From: Chitinophagales bacterium
GTDB lineage: Bacteria > Bacteroidota > Bacteroidia > Chitinophagales > UBA2359
Reading direction: 5' to 3'
DNA: 14,532 bases
NCBI GenBank assembly: GCA_020631035.1
Contig: JAHDIA010000035.1
Coordinates: 2,271-16,802, forward strand
The notes under the pieces are model-generated. The model searched no databases and was not told the origin of the DNA. It saw nothing but the letters and a program-made list of their open reading frames with translations. Below, piece by piece: positions 1-7,400 of the stretch (the stretch's first letter is position 1; each line of letters starts with the position of its first letter). The position numbers and the translations under genes were made by a program.

Positions 1-2184
1 GCAGGAGAAATTCGTCCCATCGGTTCCATTGAGTATTTTAGCGCAGCTGAAGAGCTACTGGCTACTTCATATGGCGAACTCAATCGACATGGACAAGATT
101 CTTGGGTCAATCCACATCGTAGTCTCGATTGGGTATCCAGAGACGAAATGGGCTATTCCAAAGCGGTACAAGCCAAGCTTTTCAATTATTCAGATCGTGA
201 CGAATACCAACGTTTTATGATGCGTGCCTCTGGCGACGACAACTACCCAGCCATCAATGACGATGCCCACGAAGGCAGTACGCATGTTAGAGACGAATAT
301 GTACACACCCTTGCTCAAACGGGCAATCTAAAAATGGACCTTAGAGCTGTCGAAAGGGTCATCGTTTTCCTAAATGGAGACTATTGGGGAGTATATGGAC
401 TAAGAGAACGTCCTGTTGACCACGACTATACCCAAGAGGTTTATGACCAGGACAAATACCATCTCCAATACATCCTTACTTGGGGAAATACCTGGACAGA
501 ATACGGTGGTCAACAAGCACTCGACGACTGGTTAGAACTGCGGGATTTTGTCCTAAGCAATGATATGGGAGACTCGACCAATTACCAATACTTCAAAGAC
601 CAGTTCCAAGTACAAAGCCTCATTGATTTTATGATCATCAACCTAGCAGTAGTATCCTCTGACTGGCTCAATTACAATACAGCCTGGTGGAGGGGAATTC
701 ACCCAGATGGTGGTCACAAAAAATGGGGTTACTCTCTTTGGGACAATGATGCAACCTTCGATTACTACATCAATTACAGTGGGGTACCCAATACCGATCC
801 CGATGCAGTCCCTTGCGACATCGAAGAAATTGGAGAATATATGGATGAGTTTTTTGGAGAGTCCGAACCCATCGAACATCCCGACAGTTGCGAAACCATT
901 CTCAATGGTTCTTGTCCCTATCCACCAACCGACAGCATTTTCTTAGCAACCATTCAATTTGATTCATACTGTTGTGATGGAGATTGGGACAATGATTGCC
1001 AAAACATTTACAATTACATTGAATCCTTAATGATAGATATTGACCCAGAGACTTGTCCAACGATAATCAATGGTTCTAGCCCTTATCCTGCAACAGATAG
1101 TATTTTTGTACAAACCATTATGCAAGATCCCTATTGTTGCGAAACGGATTGGGATGGCATTTGTCAAGGTATATACGACGATTTACTGAATAATCCAGGA
1201 AGTGGTACAGTACCTGGCAATGGTGCAGGAGAAGAAGTAACCATTGGAGGCAATGTAGGCAAACACGAAAAAATATTTTTAAAATTACAAGAAGAAAGCA
1301 CTGAATTTAGACAACTCTATTACTCCCGTCAAGCCGATTTGATGAACACTGTTTTCTCTTGTGAAAATATGATGCATACACTCGACTCTTTACTGGCGAT
1401 CATCGAACCCGAAATGCCCAGACAAATCGAAAGATGGGGCGGATCTATGGACGAGTGGAGAGACAATGTCGAAACCCTCAAAAGCTTTGTCGAACAACGC
1501 TGCCAATTGATGGATGATGGCATAGTCGAATGTTACCAACTAACAGGGCCATTCAATGTAGTAGTAGATGTACAACCCCAAGGAGCAGGAACAGTTGAGT
1601 TCAACACCTTAAACCTCAATACATTCCCTTGGTCGGGCGATTACTTTGGCGGTATGCAAAACCTCGTCGAAACCCAAACCACCGATGACAGCCTATACAC
1701 TTTTAGCCATTGGGAAACCACCAACGGAAGCACCATTTTCCCCGATTCATCCCAAACCAATATCGCCATCAGTATTGCCCAAGCCGATACACTCATTGCT
1801 GTATTCGACTCCATCATCATCGAAATAGATACGATGGAAATAGACACAATGGAAGTCGACACGATGGAAATAGACACGATGGGAATGGATACCATTTCAG
1901 CTTTGACACAATTGGCGAGCAATCTAGCATTCACCCTAGCCCCTAACCCAACGAAGGGATATGCGACACTCAGCTACGAATTGTCACAAGCAGCCAAAAT
2001 TGAAGTAGATCTGTATTCCATCTTAGGCAATCACCTAATCCACTACCCACAAGCAAGCGGCAAACGCAACAAAGGGCAACACCAAGACCGCCTCAATCTA
2101 AGCGAACTATCAGCAGGAGCCTACCTCCTACACATCAAAGTCAACGAACACCAAAAAGTATTGCCCATAATGCTAATCGACTAA
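1..2184 (+). CDS. CotH kinase family protein with T9SS sorting domain (5'-truncated by window edge)
   Basis: The reading frame is open from base 1, so the gene starts upstream; the first in-frame ATG (148) lies inside the conserved domain and is not the start. Residue 1 here is the codon at base 1. CotH-type features: NRHG followed by WVNPHRS and WVSRDE (about 28-48), FLNGDYWGVYGLRER (about 123-137), DWLNYNTAWWRG, and HKKWGYSLWDND (about 239-250), whose WDND is the probable metal-binding Asp site. CotH of Bacillus is an atypical protein kinase of spore coat proteins; the substrate here is unknown. A Cys-rich insertion (nt 883-1182) and a Gly-rich linker split this core from a helical segment (HEKIFLKL to ECYQL). 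Next come an InlB-B-repeat-like segment (VQPQGAGTVEF, FSHWET, LIAVF), a five-unit EIDTM linker, and a C-terminal T9SS type A domain (nt about 1918-2184, LAPNP, LYSILG, LSAGAYLL). It should be exported across the outer membrane and attached or released. Kinase activity is inferred from family only. Confidence 0.88.
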   Translation, partial: AGEIRPIGSIEYFSAAEELLATSYGELNRHGQDSWVNPHRSLDWVSRDEMGYSKAVQAKLFNYSDRDEYQRFMMRASGDDNYPAINDDAHEGSTHVRDEYVHTLAQTGNLKMDLRAVERVIVFLNGDYWGVYGLRERPVDHDYTQEVYDQDKYHLQYILTWGNTWTEYGGQQALDDWLELRDFVLSNDMGDSTNYQYFKDQFQVQSLIDFMIINLAVVSSDWLNYNTAWWRGIHPDGGHKKWGYSLWDNDATFDYYINYSGVPNTDPDAVPCDIEEIGEYMDEFFGESEPIEHPDSCETILNGSCPYPPTDSIFLATIQFDSYCCDGDWDNDCQNIYNYIESLMIDIDPETCPTIINGSSPYPATDSIFVQTIMQDPYCCETDWDGICQGIYDDLLNNPGSGTVPGNGAGEEVTIGGNVGKHEKIFLKLQEESTEFRQLYYSRQADLMNTVFSCENMMHTLDSLLAIIEPEMPRQIERWGGSMDEWRDNVETLKSFVEQRCQLMDDGIVECYQLTGPFNVVVDVQPQGAGTVEFNTLNLNTFPWSGDYFGGMQNLVETQTTDDSLYTFSHWETTNGSTIFPDSSQTNIAISIAQADTLIAVFDSIIIEIDTMEIDTMEVDTMEIDTMGMDTISALTQLASNLAFTLAPNPTKGYATLSYELSQAAKIEVDLYSILGNHLIHYPQASGKRNKGQHQDRLNLSELSAGAYLLHIKVNEHQKVLPIMLID
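883..1182 (+). repeat. two Cys-rich protein repeats inside the CotH protein
   Basis: Two copies of a module of about 45 residues lie in tandem with a 55-codon (165-nt) period; their first Cys codons are at 889 and 1054. Both follow the pattern C-x3-(I/L)-NGS-(C/S)-PYP-x-TDSIF-x2-TI-x3-YCC-x3-WD-x2-C-x2-IY. Copy 1 has an extra Cys (SCPYP) where copy 2 has Ser. The YCC...WD..C core resembles a Cys motif I recall from secreted proteins of several environmental bacterial phyla, with no assigned function that I know of. Disulfide bonding in an extracellular setting is likely but inferred. The DNA of the two copies has diverged, so the duplication is old. Confidence 0.8.
1822..1896 (+). repeat. 15-nt in-frame tandem repeat encoding an EIDTM linker
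   Basis: Five 15-nt units run in frame: 1822-1836, 1837-1851, 1852-1866, 1867-1881, and a degenerate fifth at 1882-1896. They encode EIDTM, EIDTM, EVDTM, EIDTM and GMDTI. The acidic repeat sits between the InlB-like segment and the T9SS sorting domain, so it is most simply a flexible spacer. Near-identical units allow slippage in steps of five codons without breaking the frame. Confidence 0.85.
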
Positions 2185-2188
2185 ACCC

Positions 2189-2252
2189 AAAGGTGTCACC
2201 TTTCTTATATTTAAATTTCGTATAAAAAAAGATCATCAAAGGTGACACCTTT
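2189..2252. repeat. pair of inverted palindromes AAAGGTGTCACCTTT / AAAGGTGACACCTTT just after the cotH-like stop
   Basis: AAAGGTGTCACCTTT (2189-2203) begins 5 nt after the stop codon. Its exact reverse complement AAAGGTGACACCTTT is at 2238-2252. Each is a 7-bp inverted repeat around one central base, so each can fold as a tight hairpin or bind a symmetric protein dimer; together they also form a 15-bp stem with a 34-nt loop. T-rich sequence follows both, so a role in ending transcription of the upstream gene is plausible. The exact recurrence of the 15-mer at 2760 argues that it is also a repeated element. Confidence 0.7.
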
Positions 2253-2280
2253 TATTTATAATTTAATTTCTATATTTTTT

Positions 2281-2416
2281 GAACGGAACGCAAGCAGCTT
2301 CGTTTGACAGTGTCTCCCTGCCATCCGCTTTTGCATGGCAACCGCTTCTGTCAGGCGTAGGCATCGTTTCTTTTTGCCTTCCGTCGGCTCTTTCATCCAT
2401 CCGCTACATCCTACAC
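2281..2416. repeat. repeat-like block with nested hairpin and the GTGTCTCCCTGC motif
   Basis: Nested inverted repeats are visible: GACAG (2306-2310) pairs with CTGTC (2348-2352), and TGCCAT (2319-2324) pairs with ATGGCA (2335-2340). The 23 bases at 2310-2332 match 9373-9395 in the second large intergenic region at 19 of 23 positions, starting with an identical 12-mer, GTGTCTCCCTGC. TCAGGCGTA (2351-2359) also recurs at 9504-9512. The end of the block carries CGCTACATCCT (2402-2412), the reverse complement of 2795-2805. No protein is likely to be encoded. A dispersed intergenic repeat family is inferred. Confidence 0.55.
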
Positions 2417-2439
2417 AAGAAATCTCTTTCTTTACCAAA

Positions 2440-2586
2440 ATGTCTCTTCGACCGCAGCGGATCGGAGAGGCGAACCTCACAGATATAAAATGAGATAGGA
2501 GAACACTGTCAAAAATTTAATAGATGTCCTTTCGACCAAGGCGGATCGGAGAGGCGCACCTCAAAGCTATGACCTGAGATAGGAGA
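2440..2586. repeat. two-copy direct repeat of 63 bp (84-bp period)
   Basis: Copy 1 is 2440-2502 and copy 2 is 2524-2586. By eye they align without gaps at about 52 of 63 positions. Shared landmarks are a start of ATGTC, then TTCGACC, then the identical GGATCGGAGAGGCG, then ACCTCA, and an end of TGAGATAGGAGA. Copy 2 contains CTCA...TGAG arms around an AGCTAT centre. The TTCGACC...GGAG wording resembles short palindromic intergenic repeats I remember from other Bacteroidota genomes, so this is probably a dispersed non-coding repeat family. Confidence 0.65.
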
Positions 2587-2759
2587 GTTCGTTCGATAAC
2601 CTACATACGAAATAAGAGATTACTTAACTTTTTCTATCCTTTATGTTAAGCCCTTTTAATTTTGTCTAGTACCTAAACCCGAAAGCTTACTCCCTCCCCA
2701 TATCATAGCCCTCTCCATTTCAGTCGAGGGGACGTTTTTATTCTTTAATAATGATTTTC

Positions 2760-2774
2760 AAAGGTGACACCTTT
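2760..2774. repeat. third copy of the palindrome AAAGGTGACACCTTT
   Basis: This copy is identical to 2238-2252 and is the reverse complement of 2189-2203. It continues into a run of T (2772-2779), so it could act as a short hairpin-plus-U-tract terminator on the + strand, although no gene runs into it here. It sits directly before the G+C-rich block and may mark the edge of a repeat unit. Confidence 0.7.
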
Positions 2775-2787
2775 TTTTTCTACAAAA

Positions 2788-2975
2788 GAAGCGCAGGATG
2801 TAGCGTAAGGAAAACAGCCACGACGAAGGACCCAAAGCAGCGAACCTACGCCCGATTGCAATGGATATGCCGATTATTCCTGTACGGGCATCCTTTATGG
2901 GTGCCCCCACGAACCACTAGGAATCAAACCAAACGAACCAAACACCCACTCACCAAATCGGCATAGAAATGTAAA
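2788..2975. repeat. G+C-rich repeat-like block with 9-bp inverted repeat
   Basis: The block has arms ATGCCGATT (2867-2875) and AATCGGCAT (2956-2964), a perfect 9-bp inverted repeat, plus a smaller GGGCA...TGCCC hairpin in between. AGGATGTAGCG (2795-2805) recurs inverted at 2402-2412. Phrases such as GCAGGATGTAGCG and GATTGCAATGGA recall intergenic repeat sequences I have seen in other Bacteroidota genomes. The open frame through it (2751-2966, +) would encode a basic peptide with no signal, domain or start context, and is likely spurious. Confidence 0.5.
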
Positions 2976-3033
2976 GCGGGGACTCGACTTGCAAACGAAG
3001 CCCAAATGTTCCGTACAAAAAAGGGAGAATTAG

Positions 3034-3085
3034 GCAATCCCACCAAGGAATCTTGAATCTCTAAAAAGCAATCCCACCAAGGAAT
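3034..3085. repeat. 18-bp direct repeat downstream of tsaD
   Basis: GCAATCCCACCAAGGAAT occurs exactly twice, at 3034-3051 and 3068-3085 (34-bp period). Each copy is followed by related AT-rich text containing TTGAATCT. The pair lies just past the tsaD stop in the direction of tsaD transcription. No strong hairpin was seen, so it is a local duplication or part of a dispersed repeat, not a clear terminator. Confidence 0.75.
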
Positions 3086-3107
3086 TTTAAATTTTGAATC
3101 TTCAATC

Positions 3108-4112
3108 TTAAATCCTCAACCTCGCCTGCGGCCCAACATCCTGCGACGCAAAATCCCCTGCCAGATATTGATAATAAGCAGAAATCGCAATCATCCCCGC
3201 ATTGTCGGTACAATATTGGAATTGAGGAATATAGACATTCCATTTTTGTTTGACAGCCAATTCTTGCAAGGCATTCCGCAATCCCGAATTAGCAGACACC
3301 CCACCCGCAATCGCAACATCACGAATGCCCATTTGCTTCGCTGCTTTGATTAAGTTTTTGAGCAGAATAGCAATGATGGTCGATTGAACCGAAGCACACA
3401 AATCGTTGAGATTTTCTTGGATAAAATTGGGATTTAATTTTTCCTGTTTTTGGAGAAAATACAAAACCGAAGTCTTGAGTCCACTAAAACTATAATCCAA
3501 ATTGGGGACTCTTGGTTTGGCAAATTCAAAGGCTTTAGGATTGCCTTCTTTGGCAAGTTTGTCCACCATCGGACCGCCAGGGTAGGGCAGCCCAAACATT
3601 TTGGCAGATTTGTCGAAGGCTTCTCCTGCGGCATCATCTATGGTTTGCCCAATGACTTTCATTTTAAGGTAGTCCTCGACCAAGACAATTTGGGTATGGC
3701 CGCCCGAAACTGTTAAGCACAAAAAAGGAAAAGGCGGTTTGGGATCGTCAATAAAGTGGGCGAGAACGTGGGCCTTCATATGGTGTACAGTAATGATGGG
3801 AATGTCCAATGCCAATGCCAGTCCCTTGCCGAAAGTACAACCCACTAAAAGCGAACCCAACAAACCAGGTCCTACAGTAAATGCAATGGCACTCAATTCT
3901 TCTTGAGAAATATTGGCTTTTTTGAGGGCTTGATCTACAACTGGCACGATATTTTTTTCATGATCTCTTGAGGCCAATTCGGGGACAACTCCCCCATAGG
4001 CTTTGTGGACTTCTTGATTGGCAATGAGGTTGGACAAAACCACCCCATCTTTGCAGATGGCAGCCGAAGTATCATCACAAGAAGATTCAATTGCTAAAAT
4101 GCTTATACTCAT
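3108..4112 (-). CDS. tsaD: tRNA N6-adenosine threonylcarbamoyltransferase TsaD
   Basis: TsaD transfers the threonylcarbamoyl group from threonylcarbamoyl-AMP to A37 of tRNAs that read ANN codons (t6A37), together with TsaB and TsaE in the cytoplasm. The 334-residue protein is normal length for the family. Visible landmarks: N-terminal ILAIESSCDDTSAAI (ASKHA ATPase fold), PELASRDH, GPGLLGSLLVG, the metal-binding HMKAH (111-115), VSGGHTQ (135-141), GEAFDKSAK (163-171), PYPGGP (176-181), AGGVSAN (269-275) and TDNAGMIA (302-309). The ATG at 4112 is chosen; a TTG one codon upstream (4115) would add a single residue, and family members start at MxxxILAIES. It is transcribed divergently from the tamB-like gene, an arrangement I recall as common in Bacteroidota. 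No Shine-Dalgarno sequence is visible. Confidence 0.97.
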   Translation of the reverse strand: MSISILAIESSCDDTSAAICKDGVVLSNLIANQEVHKAYGGVVPELASRDHEKNIVPVVDQALKKANISQEELSAIAFTVGPGLLGSLLVGCTFGKGLALALDIPIITVHHMKAHVLAHFIDDPKPPFPFLCLTVSGGHTQIVLVEDYLKMKVIGQTIDDAAGEAFDKSAKMFGLPYPGGPMVDKLAKEGNPKAFEFAKPRVPNLDYSFSGLKTSVLYFLQKQEKLNPNFIQENLNDLCASVQSTIIAILLKNLIKAAKQMGIRDVAIAGGVSANSGLRNALQELAVKQKWNVYIPQFQYCTDNAGMIAISAYYQYLAGDFASQDVGPQARLRI

Positions 4113-4182
4113 CAATAAAAAATTGTCAAAGAATGAAAATTAGAAATAAATAATGGTAAAAATAAAAACCTTAAAATATGGT

Positions 4183-4190
4183 CAAATTTA
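4183..4190 (-). promoter_or_regulatory. possible Bacteroidota -7 box for tsaD
   Basis: On the minus strand the sequence reads TAAATTTG, matching TAnnTTTG, about 70 nt upstream of the tsaD ATG. I do not see a TTG at the expected -33 spacing, so this is only half a promoter match in AT-rich DNA. Confidence 0.35.
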
Positions 4191-4250
4191 CCACCATTTT
4201 TGTATTATATGCGTTATTCATGTAAAATAAGGCTTCTTTTATAATTTTGG

Positions 4251-4319
4251 GAGAGTGGTTCTTGAACAAATAGTAGGGAGCCGCAGGCGACTGGATAGCT
4301 TGTTTAAGAACTAGCTCTC
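4251..4319. repeat. long imperfect inverted repeat (hairpin) in the tamB leader
   Basis: The left arm (4251-4269, GAGAGTGGTTCTTGAACAA) pairs with the right arm (4300-4319, TTGTTTAAGAACTAGCTCTC), with one G:T-type difference and a small bulge. The loop of about 30 nt is itself G+C-rich and includes GCCGCAGGC. Flanking AATTTT and AAAATT add weaker pairing. It begins two bases after a -7-like TAATTTTG, so a transcript started there would carry the hairpin at its 5' end. It could be an RNA regulatory structure or a small MITE-like insertion; the sequence alone does not decide. Confidence 0.6.
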
Positions 4320-4412
4320 TTTCGCAAAAATTGTAAAAGAATGAACTAAGGTATCCTTAAACTTATTCCTAGTCAAAAAATCAAACTAAGTCACAGTTAA
4401 ATCCAAGCTTAA

Positions 4413-7400
4413 TTGTTCAAGACAAAAAAATATACACTAGCACTACTTTGCGGAATCATCGCACTCATCCTATTCATTTTGGGTTTGGTGGTGTTAATGG
4501 GATTGCCTGCTTCTCAAAAGTGGCTGGTAGAGACTTATTTGGACAAGTTGAGTAAGGACCTCAATACAGAGATCAGTTTTACAGATGCCAAAATTGATGT
4601 ATTCAATGGCATCCATTTTGACAATCTGTACATCGAAGACCAACAGGGCGATACCCTTCTGTATGCCCGTTATTTTGATGGAGCCATTAAAAGACTCGAT
4701 CCTTTTGGACCAGCTTTGCAATTGGGTGATCTTGTGTTAGAAGATGTATGGTTCAATGGCTACCGAATTGATAAGTCAACCTACAACTTTCAATTTTTAA
4801 TTGACCATTTTAAAGGAGAGAAAAAAGAAAAAGAAGATACCACCAAAAATCCTATCAACTTTGATTTGGGCTTGGAGCAAGTGTTGCTCAAAAACATTCG
4901 CTTCAACCTCAATGACGATTTTGACGAAAAATGGATGACTGTCAATTTAGATGAATTACATGCACAAGTAGACACCCTCAACTTACGAAAGACTACCCTC
5001 GACTTGGATTCCCTCAAGATAACTGCTCCTTATTTTAGTTTGATAGACAATCAAAAAAGTGATGATGATGAGGAGGAGGAAAAAGAGGAAGAGAAAAAAG
5101 AAGAGCTAGACAATGTGCCTTTTAAATTTTTGGATATGGGCGACTGGAGATTCCTTTCTGACGCAGTTGAATTGGCAGAGGGAACTTGTATCATTCAATT
5201 GGGCAAACCTGTATTTGTCAACAATGGAAGCATTGATTACAAAAACCTGGACATCACCAACATCAACGCCAAAAGCAATACCTTTGTTTTTGAAGAAGAC
5301 ACCATTCGGACTCAAGTGGAAAGTGCTTCTCTAGAAGAAATTTCAGGGTTTAAATTAAACAATGCAACAACAGCCTTGACATTTTCAGATACTTATTTGC
5401 ATTTGAAGGACTACAAATTCAAAACTCCCTACAGTGAATTACAGAATGACTTAGAATTCAAATACAGAGAACTCGTAGATTGGGAAGACTTTCCCAATAC
5501 TGTAAAAATGAAACTCAACTTTGAAGATTCTCGCATAGGTATCAAAGACATAGAGTACTTTATCCCCAACTTGGCAGAAAAATTGGACCCCGTAACCAAA
5601 TTGAGAGAATTGAATTTGTCTGGAAAGATAAAGGGGAAAGTCAATAACCTCAGAGGGGATGACATTGTGGTCAAGGCAGGCGATTTTACTTATATGGAAG
5701 GTCGGGTGCGTTTGAGAGGCTTACCTGATATAGAAAATACCTTTATTGATTTCAAACTCAACAAACTCCAAACAAGAACGGAAGACATTTTAGCCTTTTT
5801 CCCAAAACTCAAGTTTCCCAAAGGTTATGAGAAATTGGGCCTCATAGACTTTAAAGGAACCTTTACAGGTTTCCCCAACGATTTTGTTGCTGATGGGGTG
5901 ATGCAAACCGAAATAGGAACAGTTACCACCGACCTCAATATGGAAATTGACAACATTGCCCGTTATTCGGGAGACTTAAAGCTCAAAGATTTTGATCTCA
6001 AAAAGTTTCTCAACAACGAGCAGTTTGGCATTGCCTCTTTTTCGTCCACCATTAATGGACAAGGACTGAGAACCGATGAACTCAATGTCCGAATAAAAGG
6101 CAATATAGAACGATTTGATTACAAAGGTTATGAATACAACAACATATTGGTTGATGGTAGTGTTGATCGCAAACTCTTTAGAGGATTGTTTATTGCCAAT
6201 GACGAAAACTTTGATCTCAACTTTGAAGGAGAGGTAGATTTTAATGAAGAGGTACCACAGTTTGGTTTCAAAACGGATGTGTTTGCGATGGATCTTCAAA
6301 AGCTTAACCTAATCAAAGAACCCATGACCATTAGTGGAAAGGCAGATTTAGACTTTGTAGGTAACAACATCGACAATATTGTAGGTACAGGGGACTTCTC
6401 TAGTTTTAGAGTGACCAGAGGAGACAGTACTTATCATTTTAAAGATGTAGCTTTTGTATCCGCAATAGACTCAAGTGGTAGAAATTTGGAACTAGAGTCT
6501 GAAGAATTATCAGCCTACTTTCAAGGGGATTTTAGTTTTAAGGAATTGCCCAACAAACTCAAGCGTTTTCTCAATATCTATTTCCCTTATAGATTTGCAG
6601 AGACTTATGCATCAGACAATGACGCCATCATTGATTTTGGGATAGAGATACACAAACCCTTAGGGTTTACGACACTCTTTCACCACAATTTTAAATACTT
6701 GAGTGAGGGAAGTATAGAAGGTTCCTTCAATGATGCCTATCGTGAATTGTCTTTGGATGTTGATATTCCCAAAGCCATATACAGCAATATCCAATTTGAT
6801 TCTCTAAAGCTACAAGCTCAATCCAATGTCAATAGTCTCAATGCACAGGTAGATTTGAGAAAACTTAGTAGTGGTAGCCAATACCTTAACTATATTAGCC
6901 TTGAGGGGGAAGTATTTAGAGACACAATTGATTTTGATTTACAGGTCGAAAAAGATTCGGCTTTTAATAATTTGCGTTTTGATGGACAAGTGTATACTCA
7001 TTCAGATACACTTAGCTTGGATGTGAGAACTATGGACCTCAAGGTGGCCAATGAACATTGGGTGGCAGAGGAGGGATTGTTGGTATTTTTAAACCAAGAC
7101 AATTACTACCTGGAAGATTTTCAATTGGAACACGAAAATCAAACTGTTTCATTGCAAGCCATTGCTAGTGAATTGATTAATAAAAACGAAGCACAAGTTA
7201 ATATTGGGGGTATAGACCTTTCAGAATTGATGCAACTCCTCAATCAAGAAGGATTACAAATGGACGGAAAGGCAAGTGGTTTTGTCAAAGCTCAAAATCC
7301 ATTTGGCGCACCTGTTTTTACAGGAGACATCACGGTAGACGATTTTGTGTTTAAAAATCAATTACTAGGTCAAACCATTCTAAAAGCTGAAAAGTTACCC

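Larger units (their letters stand above)
2185..3107. other. gene-free, repeat-rich intergenic region between the convergent cotH-like gene and tsaD
   Basis: This 923-bp stretch between the stops of two convergent genes holds no reading frame with recognisable protein features. It does hold, in order: a pair of inverted 15-bp palindromes, a hairpin-bearing block, a two-copy 63-bp direct repeat, a third copy of the palindrome, a G+C-rich block and an 18-bp direct repeat next to the tsaD stop. Segments 2281-2470 and 2790-3000 are visibly richer in G+C than the AT-rich spacers around them. Open frames in these blocks (for example 2751-2966, +) give composition-driven, Arg/Thr/Cys-rich peptides. 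I read the region as accumulated repetitive elements, not a decayed gene. Confidence 0.7.
4113..4412. other. divergent intergenic region tsaD / tamB
   Basis: This AT-rich 300-bp region separates two divergent genes and must hold promoters for both. It contains a -7-like box for tsaD (4183-4190, minus strand), a -7-like TAATTTTG on the plus strand (4242-4249, no matching -33 TTG at the usual distance), and the large hairpin at 4251-4319. No coding potential was seen. Confidence 0.6.

Noticed and set aside
148..2184. Start of the CotH-like protein at the ATG at 148
   Set aside because: Conserved CotH sequence continues in frame upstream to base 1, so the gene is truncated by the window edge.
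2256..2488. Open frames on both strands over the first repeat block
   Set aside because: Both strands are open over the same repeat-like DNA; the peptides are Cys/Arg/Ser-rich and resemble no family.
2440..2586. CRISPR array
   Set aside because: Only two diverged 63-bp copies are present, with no regular spacers and no cas genes.
2751..2966. 71-codon open frame (+) in the intergenic region
   Set aside because: It begins at the edge of the palindrome, has no signal, domain or conserved pattern, and is explained by G+C-rich repeat sequence without stops.
4251..4319. tRNA or other standard RNA gene in the hairpin
   Set aside because: There is no cloverleaf, T-loop consensus or anticodon arm; it is a simple two-arm stem with a large loop.
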